Source: JBJXGV01 sp046160485
Lineage (GTDB): Bacteria; Orphanbacterota; Orphanbacteria; JBJXGV01
DNA: 18,270 nucleotides
Direction of reading: 5' to 3'
NCBI GenBank assembly: GCA_046160485.1
Contig: JBJXGV010000049.1
Coordinates: 1 to 18,270, forward strand
Position numbers and translations under genes: made by a program. Below the pieces are notes generated by a model, which saw only the letters and a program-made list of their open reading frames with translations, was not told where the DNA came from and did not search any database. Positions 1-10,648 of the stretch are shown piece by piece. Position 1 is the stretch's first letter. Each line of letters begins with the position of its first letter.

Positions 1-368
1 CCCGCGCCCGGCGACGCCGCCGCCGGCTGCGATGGCGTCTCGCGCAGCATCCACTCGACGAAGAGCGCGCGCGTGTCGGAGTTCACCGACTGGCCGCGCC
101 CCGCGCACCACGCCGCGAGGCGCTCCACGTCGACTTCCACCTTCTGGAGCGTGATGCCGAGCGCGGCCATCTCTTCGACGCGGCGCGTGGCGATCGCTTC
201 CCACTCGGCGTGCGTCGCTCCGAGAGCGATCGCGTCGGCCGACACGGCGCGTAGGCGCGCCCAATCTTCGGCGCGAAACCACGCGATGCCATAGACGCCC
301 GTCGATGCGGGGCGAGAGAACGTGAGCGGCCGGCGCGGTTCGCGCTCGCGCGTCTTGAACCAGCTCAC
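1..368 (-). CDS. Conserved protein of unknown function, 3' part beyond the window
   Basis: An open frame begins with GTG at 368-366 and runs off the left edge, giving 122 complete codons. Its start overlaps the rfbD stop in a GTGA tetramer, a usual sign of translational coupling, so it is probably the last visible gene of the alaS-GGGPS-rfbD unit. The protein starts MSWFKTREREPRR, then has a segment rich in aromatic and acidic residues (VYGIAWFRAEDW near residues 25-36, THAEWEA near 53-59, VDVERLAAWCAGRG near 78-91). The visible end is Ala/Pro/Gly-rich. I see no signal peptide, membrane segment or catalytic motif. The look is that of a small soluble conserved hypothetical protein, but I cannot name its family. 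Confidence that it is coding rests on the absence of stops, the plausible composition and the overlap. Confidence 0.65.
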   Translation of the reverse strand, partial: MSWFKTREREPRRPLTFSRPASTGVYGIAWFRAEDWARLRAVSADAIALGATHAEWEAIATRRVEEMAALGITLQKVEVDVERLAAWCAGRGQSVNSDTRALFVEWMLRETPSQPAAASPGA

Positions 369-1354
369 GACGCGGGCGCCTTGGCGCTCGGGTTGCCCGG
401 CGCGCGCGAAACGCTCGCGCCGCCCGGAGCGCCTGCTGTGCCCGTCGCACTCGACCCCGCCGGCGCTACCGAACCGGCGGCCGCGCGGGCCGCGATGTGA
501 TCAGCGAGGGCATCTTCCCAGTCGCGAAGCGGCGCGATTCCGGCGGCGCCGAACACGCGGCTGCCGAGGACGGCGTGTGCGGGCCGCCGCGCGGGGCGCG
601 GCATCTCGGCCGTCGTGACCGGCTCGACGCGCACCGACTCGCCGCCCGCGAGGTCGAGCGCGCGCCGCGCGAGTTCGTAGCGCGTCGCGTGTCCCGCGTT
701 CGCGGCGTGCACGACTCCCGAGAGCGGCGACGAGAGAAGCCGCGCGAGCGCGTCCGCAAGATCTGGCGCCCACGTCGGCGACCCGGCCTGATCCGCCACG
801 ACCTTAAGCGGCGCTCCCGCGTTGGCCTCGCCGAGCGCAAGAATCGTATCCACGAAGTTTTTCCCTCCGGGGCCGTAGAGCCACGCGGTGCGAACGACGA
901 GCGCCCCGCGCGCGACGCGCAGCACGTGCTCCTCGCCCGCGAGCTTCGACGCGCCGTAGACGGAGAGCGGCCGCGGCGCGTCGTACTCGAAGTACTGCGA
1001 CGGCCGGTCGCCGTCGAAGACGAAGTCGGTCGAGATCGCGAGAAGACGCGCGCCCGCCGCCTCCGCGGCCTCGGCGACGTAGAGCGCGCCGAGCGCGTTC
1101 GTGCGGAACGCCGCGTCGGGATCGCGCTCGCAGCCGTCGACGTCCGTCATCGCGGCGGCGTGGATCACGATCGCGGGCGCGGCGGCGGCGATCGCGTCGT
1201 GCGCCGCGCGCTGGTCGCCGACGTCGAGGTCCGCGCGCCCGAGGGGCACCACGTCGTACGCGCCGCCGAGCCGCGCCGCGATCGCGCGCCCAAGCTGCCC
1301 GCGCCCGCCGGTCACCACGATCTTCGCGCGCGTCGTCGATTGCGAACTCGGCAT
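365..1354 (-). CDS. rfbD: dTDP-4-dehydrorhamnose reductase (RmlD/RfbD family)
   Basis: A 329-residue NAD(P)-dependent reductase of the extended SDR class. The family reduces dTDP-4-keto-L-rhamnose to dTDP-L-rhamnose for cell-surface polysaccharide. Visible hallmarks are the Rossmann motif TGGRGQLG (residues 15-22), IHAAAMTDVDGCE (64-76), STDFVFDG (108-115), the catalytic YGASK (Tyr133, Lys137), RTAWLYG (155-161) and DQAGSPT (188-194). The ATG at 1354 was chosen because KIVVTGG follows at the usual distance and GGGAG lies upstream; the open frame continues further upstream, but only as a shadow of the GGGPS gene. Residues from about 289 on form a low-complexity Ala/Gly/Ser/Pro tail unusual for the family. 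It starts 28 bp after the GGGPS stop. No other rml genes (rmlA, B, C) are in the window, so the exact sugar substrate is inferred from family only. Confidence 0.9.
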   Translation of the reverse strand: MPSSQSTTRAKIVVTGGRGQLGRAIAARLGGAYDVVPLGRADLDVGDQRAAHDAIAAAAPAIVIHAAAMTDVDGCERDPDAAFRTNALGALYVAEAAEAAGARLLAISTDFVFDGDRPSQYFEYDAPRPLSVYGASKLAGEEHVLRVARGALVVRTAWLYGPGGKNFVDTILALGEANAGAPLKVVADQAGSPTWAPDLADALARLLSSPLSGVVHAANAGHATRYELARRALDLAGGESVRVEPVTTAEMPRPARRPAHAVLGSRVFGAAGIAPLRDWEDALADHIAARAAAGSVAPAGSSATGTAGAPGGASVSRAPGNPSAKAPAS

Positions 1355-1382
1355 CCTCAATACGCTCCCTTCAGAGCGATCA

Positions 1383-2324
1383 TCATAGCAGCCTCGCCGA
1401 TCCAACGTGAGCCTCTCGGGCGGTTGGGCCGTGCGCGGCAGCGGCGAGTTCGCGGAGGCGGGCGGGGTCGGCGCCTTCTTCGATGAGCGTGCCGACGACG
1501 AGGGTGTCGGCGCCCGCGGCGGCGAGTGCGGCGCACGCGTCGGGCGTGCGGATGCCGCCGCCCGCGAGAATCGGGACGCGCGTCGCGGCGCGCACCTCGC
1601 GCAGCGCCTCCGGCGGCACGGTGCGCTCGGCGCCGCTTCCGGCCTCGAGGTAGATCGCGCGCAAGCCGAGCATCTCGGCCGCGAGCGCGTGATCGACAAG
1701 GCTCGCGACGTCGTGGCCGGCGATCGGCGACGTCCCGGTCACGCGCTCGACGGTCGAGACGCGGCCGCCGCTCACGAGGATGTACGCGGTCGGGATCGCG
1801 GGCAGGCGGAGGTCGCGGACGCGGCGCGCGGCGCGGACTTGCTCGCCGATCAAGTACCGCGGGTTGCGACCTGAGAGAAGCGTGAGGAACAAAAGCGCGT
1901 CGGCGTGCGGCGTGAGCTGATCGGCGCCGCCGGGGAAGAGCACAAGCGGCAGAGACGTGGCGCGGTGGAGCGCGCGCGCGACCGCGTCCTCGTTGCCGAG
2001 ACGCGAGACGCTCGTGCCGAGGAGAATGAGATCGAAACCGGCCGCCTCGAGCGCGAGCGCGACGGCGCGCGCCTCGTCCGGCGCCGTGCGGTCGGGATCG
2101 ATGAGCCCGGCGATTCGCGCGGGGCGCGGGGCGCGATAAGAGGCATCGTCACCAGACTCGCGGCGATCATCCGCGGCGGTCCCGTCGCCCGACGTGCCGC
2201 GCAAGAAGCGCTCGGCGACCGCAAGCGACCCGCGCGGCGGGTCGGCGCGCTCAGCGAGGTCTTCGCGCGGCGCCTCCGCGTCGCGCTCGGGCTCTTCGTT
2301 GTAGCGACAGACGGGCGGCGTCAT
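1383..2324 (-). CDS. Geranylgeranylglyceryl phosphate synthase-like protein (PcrB/GGGPS family)
   Basis: A TIM-barrel prenyltransferase of the GGGPS/PcrB family, 313 residues as read. Archaeal members join geranylgeranyl diphosphate to sn-glycerol-1-phosphate, the first ether-lipid step; some bacterial members (PcrB) use heptaprenyl diphosphate. Motifs seen: LIDPDR (74-79), LFPGGADQLTPHADALLFL (129-147), SGRNPRYLIGEQV (151-163), PTAYILVSGG (178-187), YLEAGSGA (225-232), PILAGGGIRT (251-260) and DTLVVGTLIEEGA (273-285). The YLEAGSG and GGGIR stretches fit the phosphate-binding parts of the barrel. About 70 residues before the barrel are acidic, low in hydrophobics and longer than usual. No other ATG or GTG start lies close to the barrel; a TTG at 2204 is possible but unsupported. 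The start is 9 bp after the alaS stop, so reinitiation after alaS is likely. The motif set looks like the group that includes Bacteroidota enzymes (inference). Confidence 0.87.
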   Translation of the reverse strand: MTPPVCRYNEEPERDAEAPREDLAERADPPRGSLAVAERFLRGTSGDGTAADDRRESGDDASYRAPRPARIAGLIDPDRTAPDEARAVALALEAAGFDLILLGTSVSRLGNEDAVARALHRATSLPLVLFPGGADQLTPHADALLFLTLLSGRNPRYLIGEQVRAARRVRDLRLPAIPTAYILVSGGRVSTVERVTGTSPIAGHDVASLVDHALAAEMLGLRAIYLEAGSGAERTVPPEALREVRAATRVPILAGGGIRTPDACAALAAAGADTLVVGTLIEEGADPARLRELAAAAHGPTAREAHVGSARLL

Positions 2325-2333
2325 CGCGCTCGC

Positions 2334-5204
<2,871 letters not shown>

Positions 5205-5252
5205 CGTTGGACTCCGTGGCTCACGACCGAGTCGGTCGCATTGCACTTCGCA

Positions 5253-5390
5253 TTAGCGGGGCGGACGCGGTTTCTCGTCGCCCTCTCGGAAGATCCGAAT
5301 TGGGGGACCCGGCGGAATCGGAGGGAGCGGTTTCTGTCGTGTACCCGGAGCTGGCTTCTTAGTCCCCGACTGCTGCTTGCCTTTCGTCAT
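5253..5390 (-). CDS. Possible small basic proline-rich protein in the recX position
   Basis: A 45-codon frame, ATG at 5390 to TAA at 5253, lies between the recA terminator and alaS. GGAG sits 10 bp before the ATG, a little far but usable. The product starts MTKGKQQSGTKKPAPGTR and continues with PLPPIPPGPP and a charged end; it is Lys/Arg- and Pro-rich, with no hydrophobic segment or known domain. Third-position GC is lower than in neighbours (for example ACT, CCA, ACA, ATT). It could equally be untranslated leader of alaS. The place is where recX commonly stands between recA and alaS, but nothing in this peptide resembles RecX. Treat as tentative. Confidence 0.3.
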   Translation of the reverse strand: MTKGKQQSGTKKPAPGTRQKPLPPIPPGPPIRIFREGDEKPRPPR

Positions 5391-5413
5391 CTGACGCGCG
5401 CTCCGCTGAACGA

Positions 5414-5444
5414 AACGGCGCCCCGTGCAGACTGGGGCGCCGTT
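5414..5444 (-). terminator. Predicted intrinsic terminator of recA
   Basis: A perfect 11-bp inverted repeat (arms 5414-5424 and 5434-5444, 9-nt loop) starts 15 bp past the recA stop. Read on the minus strand, the GC-rich stem ends in GTT and is followed by TCGTTC, a short and imperfect T-rich run. Placement right after recA and before the next reading frame supports a terminator. The weak T-tract lowers confidence in full efficiency. Confidence 0.72.
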
Positions 5445-5458
5445 CCCGTCCGCCTTTC

Positions 5459-6613
5459 CTAGCCGTTCTCCCCGCCGCCCGTGACCACTCCGCCGGCGAA
5501 CGCGCCGCTGGCGACCTTCTCGCGAACGGCCGCCTCGAGCGTGTCGGTGATCTTCGGGTTCTCGCGCAGGAAGTTCTTCGCGTTTTCGCGGCCCTGGCCG
5601 ATGCGATCCTGGCCGAACGAGTACCACGTTCCCGCCTTCTCGACGATCCCCGCCTCGAGCCCGAGGTCGATGAGATCCCCTTCGCGCGAAATCCCCTCGC
5701 CGTAGAGAATGTCGAACTCGCACTGGCGGAACGGCGGCGCGATCTTGTTCTTCACGACCTTCACGCGCGTCCGGTTGCCGACGACCGACTCGCCCGACTT
5801 GATCGACGCGATGCGCCGGATGTCGAGCCGCACCGACGAGTAGAACTTGAGCGCGTTGCCGCCCGTCGTCGTTTCGGGATTGCCGAACATGATCCCGATC
5901 TTCATGCGGAGCTGGTTCGAGAAGATGACTGTGGTGTTGCTCTTCGACGTGATGCCGGTGAGCTTGCGCAGCGCCTGGCTCATGAGCCGCGCCTGAAGCC
6001 CCATCTGCGGCTCGCCCATCTCGCCCTCGAGTTCGGCGCGCGGCACGAGCGCCGCGACCGAGTCGATCGCGACGATGTCGAGCGCGCCCGAGCGCACGAG
6101 CATCTCGCAGATTTCGAGCGCCTGCTCGCCGGAATCCGGCTGTGAAACCAGGAGCGCGTCGACGTCGACGCCCAGCTTGCGGGCGTACACCGCGTCGAGC
6201 GCGTGCTCGGCATCGATAAACGCCGCGAGCCCGCCCGCGCGCTGCACATTCGCGATGAGATGAAGAATGAGCGTGGTCTTGCCGCTCGACTCGGGACCGT
6301 AGATCTCGACGATGCGCCCGCGCGGGATACCGCCGACGCCCAGCGCCATGTCGAGCGAGATCGAGCCGGTCGGAATGACCTGAATCTGGTCCGACGCCTT
6401 GCTCTCGCCGAGCTTCATGATCGAGCCCTTGCCGAACTGCTTCTCGATCTGGCTGACGGCGAGAACCAGATTGCGATCGCGCTCGGCGGCCTGCGCCTTG
6501 TCTTCGGCCGCGCGCGCGCCGTTCCTACCCTTGTCTCGCTCCGCCTTGTCCTTGTCGGCGCGATCGGTCTTGCCCGCCGCCTTCGAGGCGCCCTTTTCCA
6601 TCGTCTTCTCCAT
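5459..6613 (-). CDS. recA: Recombinase RecA
   Basis: RecA forms filaments on single-stranded DNA, drives strand exchange and triggers LexA self-cleavage. From the ATG at 6613 it has 384 residues. Seen: Walker A GPESSGKT (106-113), FIDAEHALD (132-140), Walker B LDIVAIDSVAAL (178-189), FSNQLRMKIG (231-240), loop L2 GNPETTTGGNALK (244-256) and VKVVKNKIAPPF (284-295). The core is standard. Unusual is a highly charged Lys/Asp/Glu/Arg-rich leader of about 45 residues before the core; the C-terminal tail is Gly-rich rather than strongly acidic. Start choice: GGAGA lies 5 bp before this ATG. The frame stays open upstream, and an ATG at 6772 with GGAGG 10 bp before it would add 53 residues of less typical codon use. 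It is followed by a terminator, so it is probably separate from alaS. Confidence 0.96.
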   Translation of the reverse strand: MEKTMEKGASKAAGKTDRADKDKAERDKGRNGARAAEDKAQAAERDRNLVLAVSQIEKQFGKGSIMKLGESKASDQIQVIPTGSISLDMALGVGGIPRGRIVEIYGPESSGKTTLILHLIANVQRAGGLAAFIDAEHALDAVYARKLGVDVDALLVSQPDSGEQALEICEMLVRSGALDIVAIDSVAALVPRAELEGEMGEPQMGLQARLMSQALRKLTGITSKSNTTVIFSNQLRMKIGIMFGNPETTTGGNALKFYSSVRLDIRRIASIKSGESVVGNRTRVKVVKNKIAPPFRQCEFDILYGEGISREGDLIDLGLEAGIVEKAGTWYSFGQDRIGQGRENAKNFLRENPKITDTLEAAVREKVASGAFAGGVVTGGGENG

Positions 6614-6853
6614 CTGATTCTCCACTGCGTCTGGCCGCGTCCGTGGACTGTCGCCGAGCGCCGCGAGCGCGGGACGAACGCCGCCGCCCGTTTCGCGTGA
6701 GGTTACCGTGTTCTCCGTGCTCTCCGCCGAACCGTTCTCGCCCGTGGCGAGTGCTTCCACCGATCGTGTCATCCCCACCCAACCTCCACACGTGCGCGGC
6801 CCGAAGACCGCGTGACTCAATTTGTAATGCTCTGCGCCAGCCCAACGGTGAGG

Positions 6854-6882
6854 AGGAGCGAAAGCTCCTGTTCGGTAGGAGC
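6854..6882. repeat. Mutually exclusive hairpins sharing a middle arm
   Basis: Three 6-bp arms follow one another: AGGAGC (6854-6859), GCTCCT (6864-6869) and AGGAGC (6877-6882). The middle arm can pair with the first (GAAA loop on the plus strand) or with the third (7-nt loop), not both. Such a layout can act as an RNA switch or attenuator in the recA leader, or can be chance in GC-rich DNA. No poly-T follows either hairpin, so it is not a simple terminator. Confidence 0.5.
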
Positions 6883-6891
6883 CGAGAGTTT

Positions 6892-6909
6892 TGCCGGGAC
6901 GCCCCGGCA
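6892..6909. repeat. Short perfect hairpin upstream of recA
   Basis: TGCCGGG and CCCGGCA form a perfect 7-bp stem with a 4-nt loop. On the minus strand the stem is followed by AAAACTC, so it lacks the T-run of an intrinsic terminator. It sits just upstream (in recA direction) of the switch-like hairpin pair, suggesting one structured leader or a decayed regulatory site. Confidence 0.4.
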
Positions 6910-7107
6910 GCGGAGCAGTTTAGGAAATGGCGGGTGCGTTTTCCAGGAGAAACTCCGGCGCGCGGCGTCGCGAGGCGAGAACTTCGGCATGGCGCGCGGC
7001 GCGACATCGCGTTCGCGGAAATTCCTGAGTTGAACGCCGACGAGCGATGGGCCCAGTCACGGTGCGCGATGAATCCGGCGCGGCCGCGCGCACGCCGGCG
7101 ACATCCG

Positions 7108-7674
7108 CTAGAGCGCGATCTGAAGAAGCGGCGAGTACCGCGCGCCCGAGGACGATAGGCGGCTTTCGAAGAGCACGAGCGTCTCGGCGCGCACGGCAAG
7201 CGGCTCGAGCGACGCCGCGGCGCCGAATCGCTCACCCCAATTGCGGGGCGCTCGCGCCGGCGAGTCCTTCACGCGGCCGATCGTAACGTGCGGCGTGAAG
7301 CGGCGCGCCTCGCGCGGAAACCCGAGCGGCTCAAGCGCGCCCTCGACCCGCTCAGCGAGCGCGACGACCGCCGGCGCGCCATCCGAGACGCCGGCCCAGA
7401 GAACGCGCGGCCGCGCCAACGCCGGGAAGCCGCCGACCCCCGCGAGCGTGAAATCGAACGCGCCGCGCTCCCCGACGTGCCGCGCAAGAGCCTCCTTCAC
7501 CGCCTCGACTCGCGCGGGCTCGATTTCCCCGAGGAACTTCAGCGTGAGATGGATCGCGTCGGGCGCGACCCAGCGCACGGGCGCGCCGGGATCCGCGGCG
7601 TGGCGCAGCGCTGCAAGGCGGGCGCGCGCGGTCTCCGGCAACGGGAGCGCGACGAAGGCTCGGATTCGGTCCAT
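7108..7674 (-). CDS. thpR: RNA 2',3'-cyclic phosphodiesterase (2H family, ThpR/LigT)
   Basis: A 188-residue protein of the 2H phosphoesterase superfamily, which opens 2',3'-cyclic phosphate ends of RNA to 2'-phosphate. The two catalytic HxTx motifs are clear: HLTL (42-45, within IHLTLKFLGE) and HVTI (129-132, within FTPHVTIGRVK). The start MDRIRAFVALPLP and WVAPDAIHLTLKFLG are typical, and length matches the family. ThpR is often encoded next to recA and cinA, as here with recA. No clear Shine-Dalgarno precedes the ATG; TAGAAT lies about 12 bp upstream, which might be a -10 element of a very short leader. It is divergent from the suf regulator, sharing a 172-bp upstream region. Confidence 0.92.
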   Translation of the reverse strand: MDRIRAFVALPLPETARARLAALRHAADPGAPVRWVAPDAIHLTLKFLGEIEPARVEAVKEALARHVGERGAFDFTLAGVGGFPALARPRVLWAGVSDGAPAVVALAERVEGALEPLGFPREARRFTPHVTIGRVKDSPARAPRNWGERFGAAASLEPLAVRAETLVLFESRLSSSGARYSPLLQIAL

Positions 7675-7730
7675 GGCGAGGCGATTCTACCCCGCGCCGG
7701 GCCGGCCCGCGCACCCGGCCGCGGCTCTCG

Positions 7731-7780
7731 AAAAAAACTCCGCCCGGCTCATTGACAATCCCGAACCCAAGGCTTATAAG
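7731..7780 (+). promoter_or_regulatory. Predicted sigma70 promoter of the suf operon with upstream A-tract
   Basis: A perfect -35 box TTGACA (7752-7757) and TATAAG as -10 (7775-7780) are separated by exactly 17 bp. A run of seven A at 7731-7737 falls about 50-56 bp before the expected start (near 7787), where a distal UP subsite would lie. In a GC-rich genome this near-consensus combination is unlikely by chance. It fires into the Rrf2 regulator and the suf genes. Confidence 0.85.
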
Positions 7781-7789
7781 TGGCTTCGT

Positions 7790-7814
7790 AATCAGGACTG
7801 AAATCGTCCGGTAT
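7790..7814 (+). promoter_or_regulatory. Predicted IscR-type operator overlapping the suf transcription start
   Basis: An interrupted palindrome is centred at 7802: GGAC (7795-7798) and GTCC (7806-7809), with further symmetric pairs at 7793/7811 and 7790/7814. Compared by eye with the 25-bp E. coli IscR type 1 consensus (as I recall it), 19 of 25 positions agree, including GACT, the A-rich centre, GTC and the final TAT. It lies immediately downstream of the -10 box, where a bound repressor would block transcription. The likely ligand is the regulator encoded just downstream (autoregulation, inferred). Confidence 0.6.
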
Positions 7815-7846
7815 CGAAACGGGCGCCACGCACCGGGAGAGCATTC

Positions 7847-8305
7847 ATGATTCGGCTCACGAAATTTTCCGACTACGGCATCGTGCTTTTGACGCACTTC
7901 GCCAGCCGGCCGGCGTACATCTCCCACAACGCGCCGGACCTCGCCTCCGATACCGGGCTCCCGCTTCCGATGGTCAGCAAGGTTCTCAAGGCGCTCGCGC
8001 GCGAGGGGCTTTTGCTCTCGCACCGCGGCGTGAAGGGCGGCTACAGCCTCGCGAAAGCGCCGGCGCAGATCACGGTCCGCGACATCATCCGCGCGCTCGA
8101 AGGCCCCATCGCCATCACCGAGTGCATCGAACACGACTCGCCCGAGTGCAATATCGAGGGCCTCTGCCCGGTGCGCAGCAACTGGAACATCATCAATCAG
8201 GCTGTCGAGCACGCGCTCGATGGCATCACGCTGGAAAATATGGCGCAGCCGCTCGCCGAGACCGCGTTCGTGAAGCTCGGCGCCGGTTTCCGCACGTCGC
8301 CGTAG
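7847..8305 (+). CDS. Rrf2/IscR-family regulator of the suf operon
   Basis: A 152-residue Rrf2-family transcription factor. The winged helix-turn-helix is evident: MIRLTKFSDYGIVLLTHFA at the start, LPLPMVSKVLKALAREGLL (38-56) as recognition region and RGVKGGYSLAK (60-70) as the wing. Three cysteines, C93, C101 and C107 (TECIEHDSPECNIEGLC), match the positions that hold a [2Fe-2S] or [4Fe-4S] cluster in IscR/NsrR relatives. It most resembles the regulators found in front of suf operons. GGGAGAG lies 5 bp before the ATG, and sufB starts 21 bp after its stop. It probably senses Fe-S status and controls its own operon through the predicted site at 7790-7814. The direction of control (repression by the cluster form) is inferred from IscR. 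Confidence 0.92.
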   Translation: MIRLTKFSDYGIVLLTHFASRPAYISHNAPDLASDTGLPLPMVSKVLKALAREGLLLSHRGVKGGYSLAKAPAQITVRDIIRALEGPIAITECIEHDSPECNIEGLCPVRSNWNIINQAVEHALDGITLENMAQPLAETAFVKLGAGFRTSP

Positions 8306-8326
8306 CCGCCGCACGCAGGAGAGTTC

Positions 8327-9775
<1,449 letters not shown>

Positions 9776-9824
9776 AGCGGGCGCCGCGTGCGCGCGGCGA
9801 GTCCGTCAAGGAGAGGTCAACAGA

Positions 9825-10580
9825 ATGCTCGAGATCAAGAATCTTCACGCGAAGGTCGGCGAATCCGAAATCCTCCGCGGGATCAACCTGCATGTGAAGG
9901 GCGGCGAGGTCCACGCGATCATGGGGCCGAACGGCTCCGGTAAGAGCACGCTCGCGCAGGTTCTCGCGGGCCGCGAAACGTACACGGTCACGGATGGCGA
10001 GGTGCTCTACAACGGCGCGGACCTGCTCGCGCTCGCGCCGGAAGAGCGCGCGTGCGAAGGCATCTTCATGGCGTTTCAATACCCGGTGGAAATTCCCGGC
10101 GTTTCGACGACGTACTTCCTCAAGTCCGCGCTCAACAGCGTGCGCAAGCATCAGGGCCTCGAGGAACTCGACGCGGTCGATTTTCTCGCGCACGTGAAGG
10201 CGAAGGCGGCGCTCGTCGAACTCGATCAGACACTCCTCAACCGGCCGATCAACGAAGGTTTCTCGGGCGGCGAGAAGAAGCGCAACGAAGTCTTCCAGAT
10301 GGCGGTGCTCGAGCCGCGGCTCGCGATTCTCGACGAGACGGATTCGGGGCTCGACATCGACGCGCTGCGAATCGTCGCGAACGGCGTCAACGCGCTGCGC
10401 GGGCCGGATCGCGCGATCATCGTCGTCACGCACTACCAGCGCCTCCTCGATTACATCGTTCCCGATTTCGTGCACGTGCTCGTCGACGGGCGCATCGTGC
10501 GCTCGGGCGGCAAGGGACTCGCGCTGGAACTCGAAGAGAAGGGCTACGCTTGGCTCGAGAAGGAAGCCGCGCGCACGTAA
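9825..10580 (+). CDS. sufC: Fe-S assembly ATPase SufC
   Basis: A 251-residue ABC-type ATPase without membrane partners; it binds SufB and SufD and drives conformational change of the scaffold. Motifs in order: Walker A GPNGSGKS (34-41), Q-loop region FMAFQYPVEIPG (81-92), signature FSGGEKKRNE (146-155), Walker B AILDETDSGLD (167-177) and the H-loop His203 in VVTHYQRLLDYI. FSGGEKKRNE and the tyrosine-rich H-loop are typical of SufC rather than transport ATPases. AAGGAGAGG precedes the ATG. A 68-bp gap to sufD holds only its ribosome site. Confidence 0.97.
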   Translation: MLEIKNLHAKVGESEILRGINLHVKGGEVHAIMGPNGSGKSTLAQVLAGRETYTVTDGEVLYNGADLLALAPEERACEGIFMAFQYPVEIPGVSTTYFLKSALNSVRKHQGLEELDAVDFLAHVKAKAALVELDQTLLNRPINEGFSGGEKKRNEVFQMAVLEPRLAILDETDSGLDIDALRIVANGVNALRGPDRAIIVVTHYQRLLDYIVPDFVHVLVDGRIVRSGGKGLALELEEKGYAWLEKEAART

Positions 10581-10648
10581 CGCGTCGCGAAAGCGCGCGC
10601 ACCGACGCGCGCACCACACCGAATTCGCACGAGAGGAATCACGACTCC

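Larger units (their letters stand above)
6614..7107. other. Leader region between thpR and recA without a confident gene
   Basis: This stretch of 494 bp separates thpR from the chosen recA start. Its recA-proximal part (6614-6820) is open in the recA frame and could be an N-terminal extension. The middle holds several strong short inverted repeats (6854-6882 and 6892-6909, listed separately). Around 6815-6835 the minus strand has a local AT-rich spot (CATTACAAATTGAG) that could contain a -10 element, but I find no convincing -35. I looked for known LexA boxes (GAAC-N4-GTTC and direct GTTC repeats) and saw none that fit. No tRNA or recognisable riboswitch core was found. Confidence 0.5.

Noticed and set aside
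73..294. Short frames on both strands near the left edge
   Set aside because: They compete with the frame starting at GTG 368, which has protein-like composition and the GTGA link to rfbD.
497..1486. A 329-codon plus-strand frame opposite rfbD
   Set aside because: Arg-rich composition with no domain; rfbD motifs are on the minus strand.
6841..6935. A known riboswitch or structured RNA class (c-di-GMP, fluoride, SAM, cobalamin, SRP RNA) in the recA leader
   Set aside because: Only generic hairpins are seen; none of the conserved cores I know is present.
6614..7107. A LexA/SOS box in front of recA
   Set aside because: No GAAC-N4-GTTC or repeated GTTC pattern fits; the box of this lineage is unknown to me, so absence is not proven.
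7698..7709. A 12-bp perfect palindrome (CGGGCCGGCCCG) between thpR and the suf regulator
   Set aside because: Made only of G and C in a GC-rich gap, too far from the suf start to be an obvious operator; likely chance.
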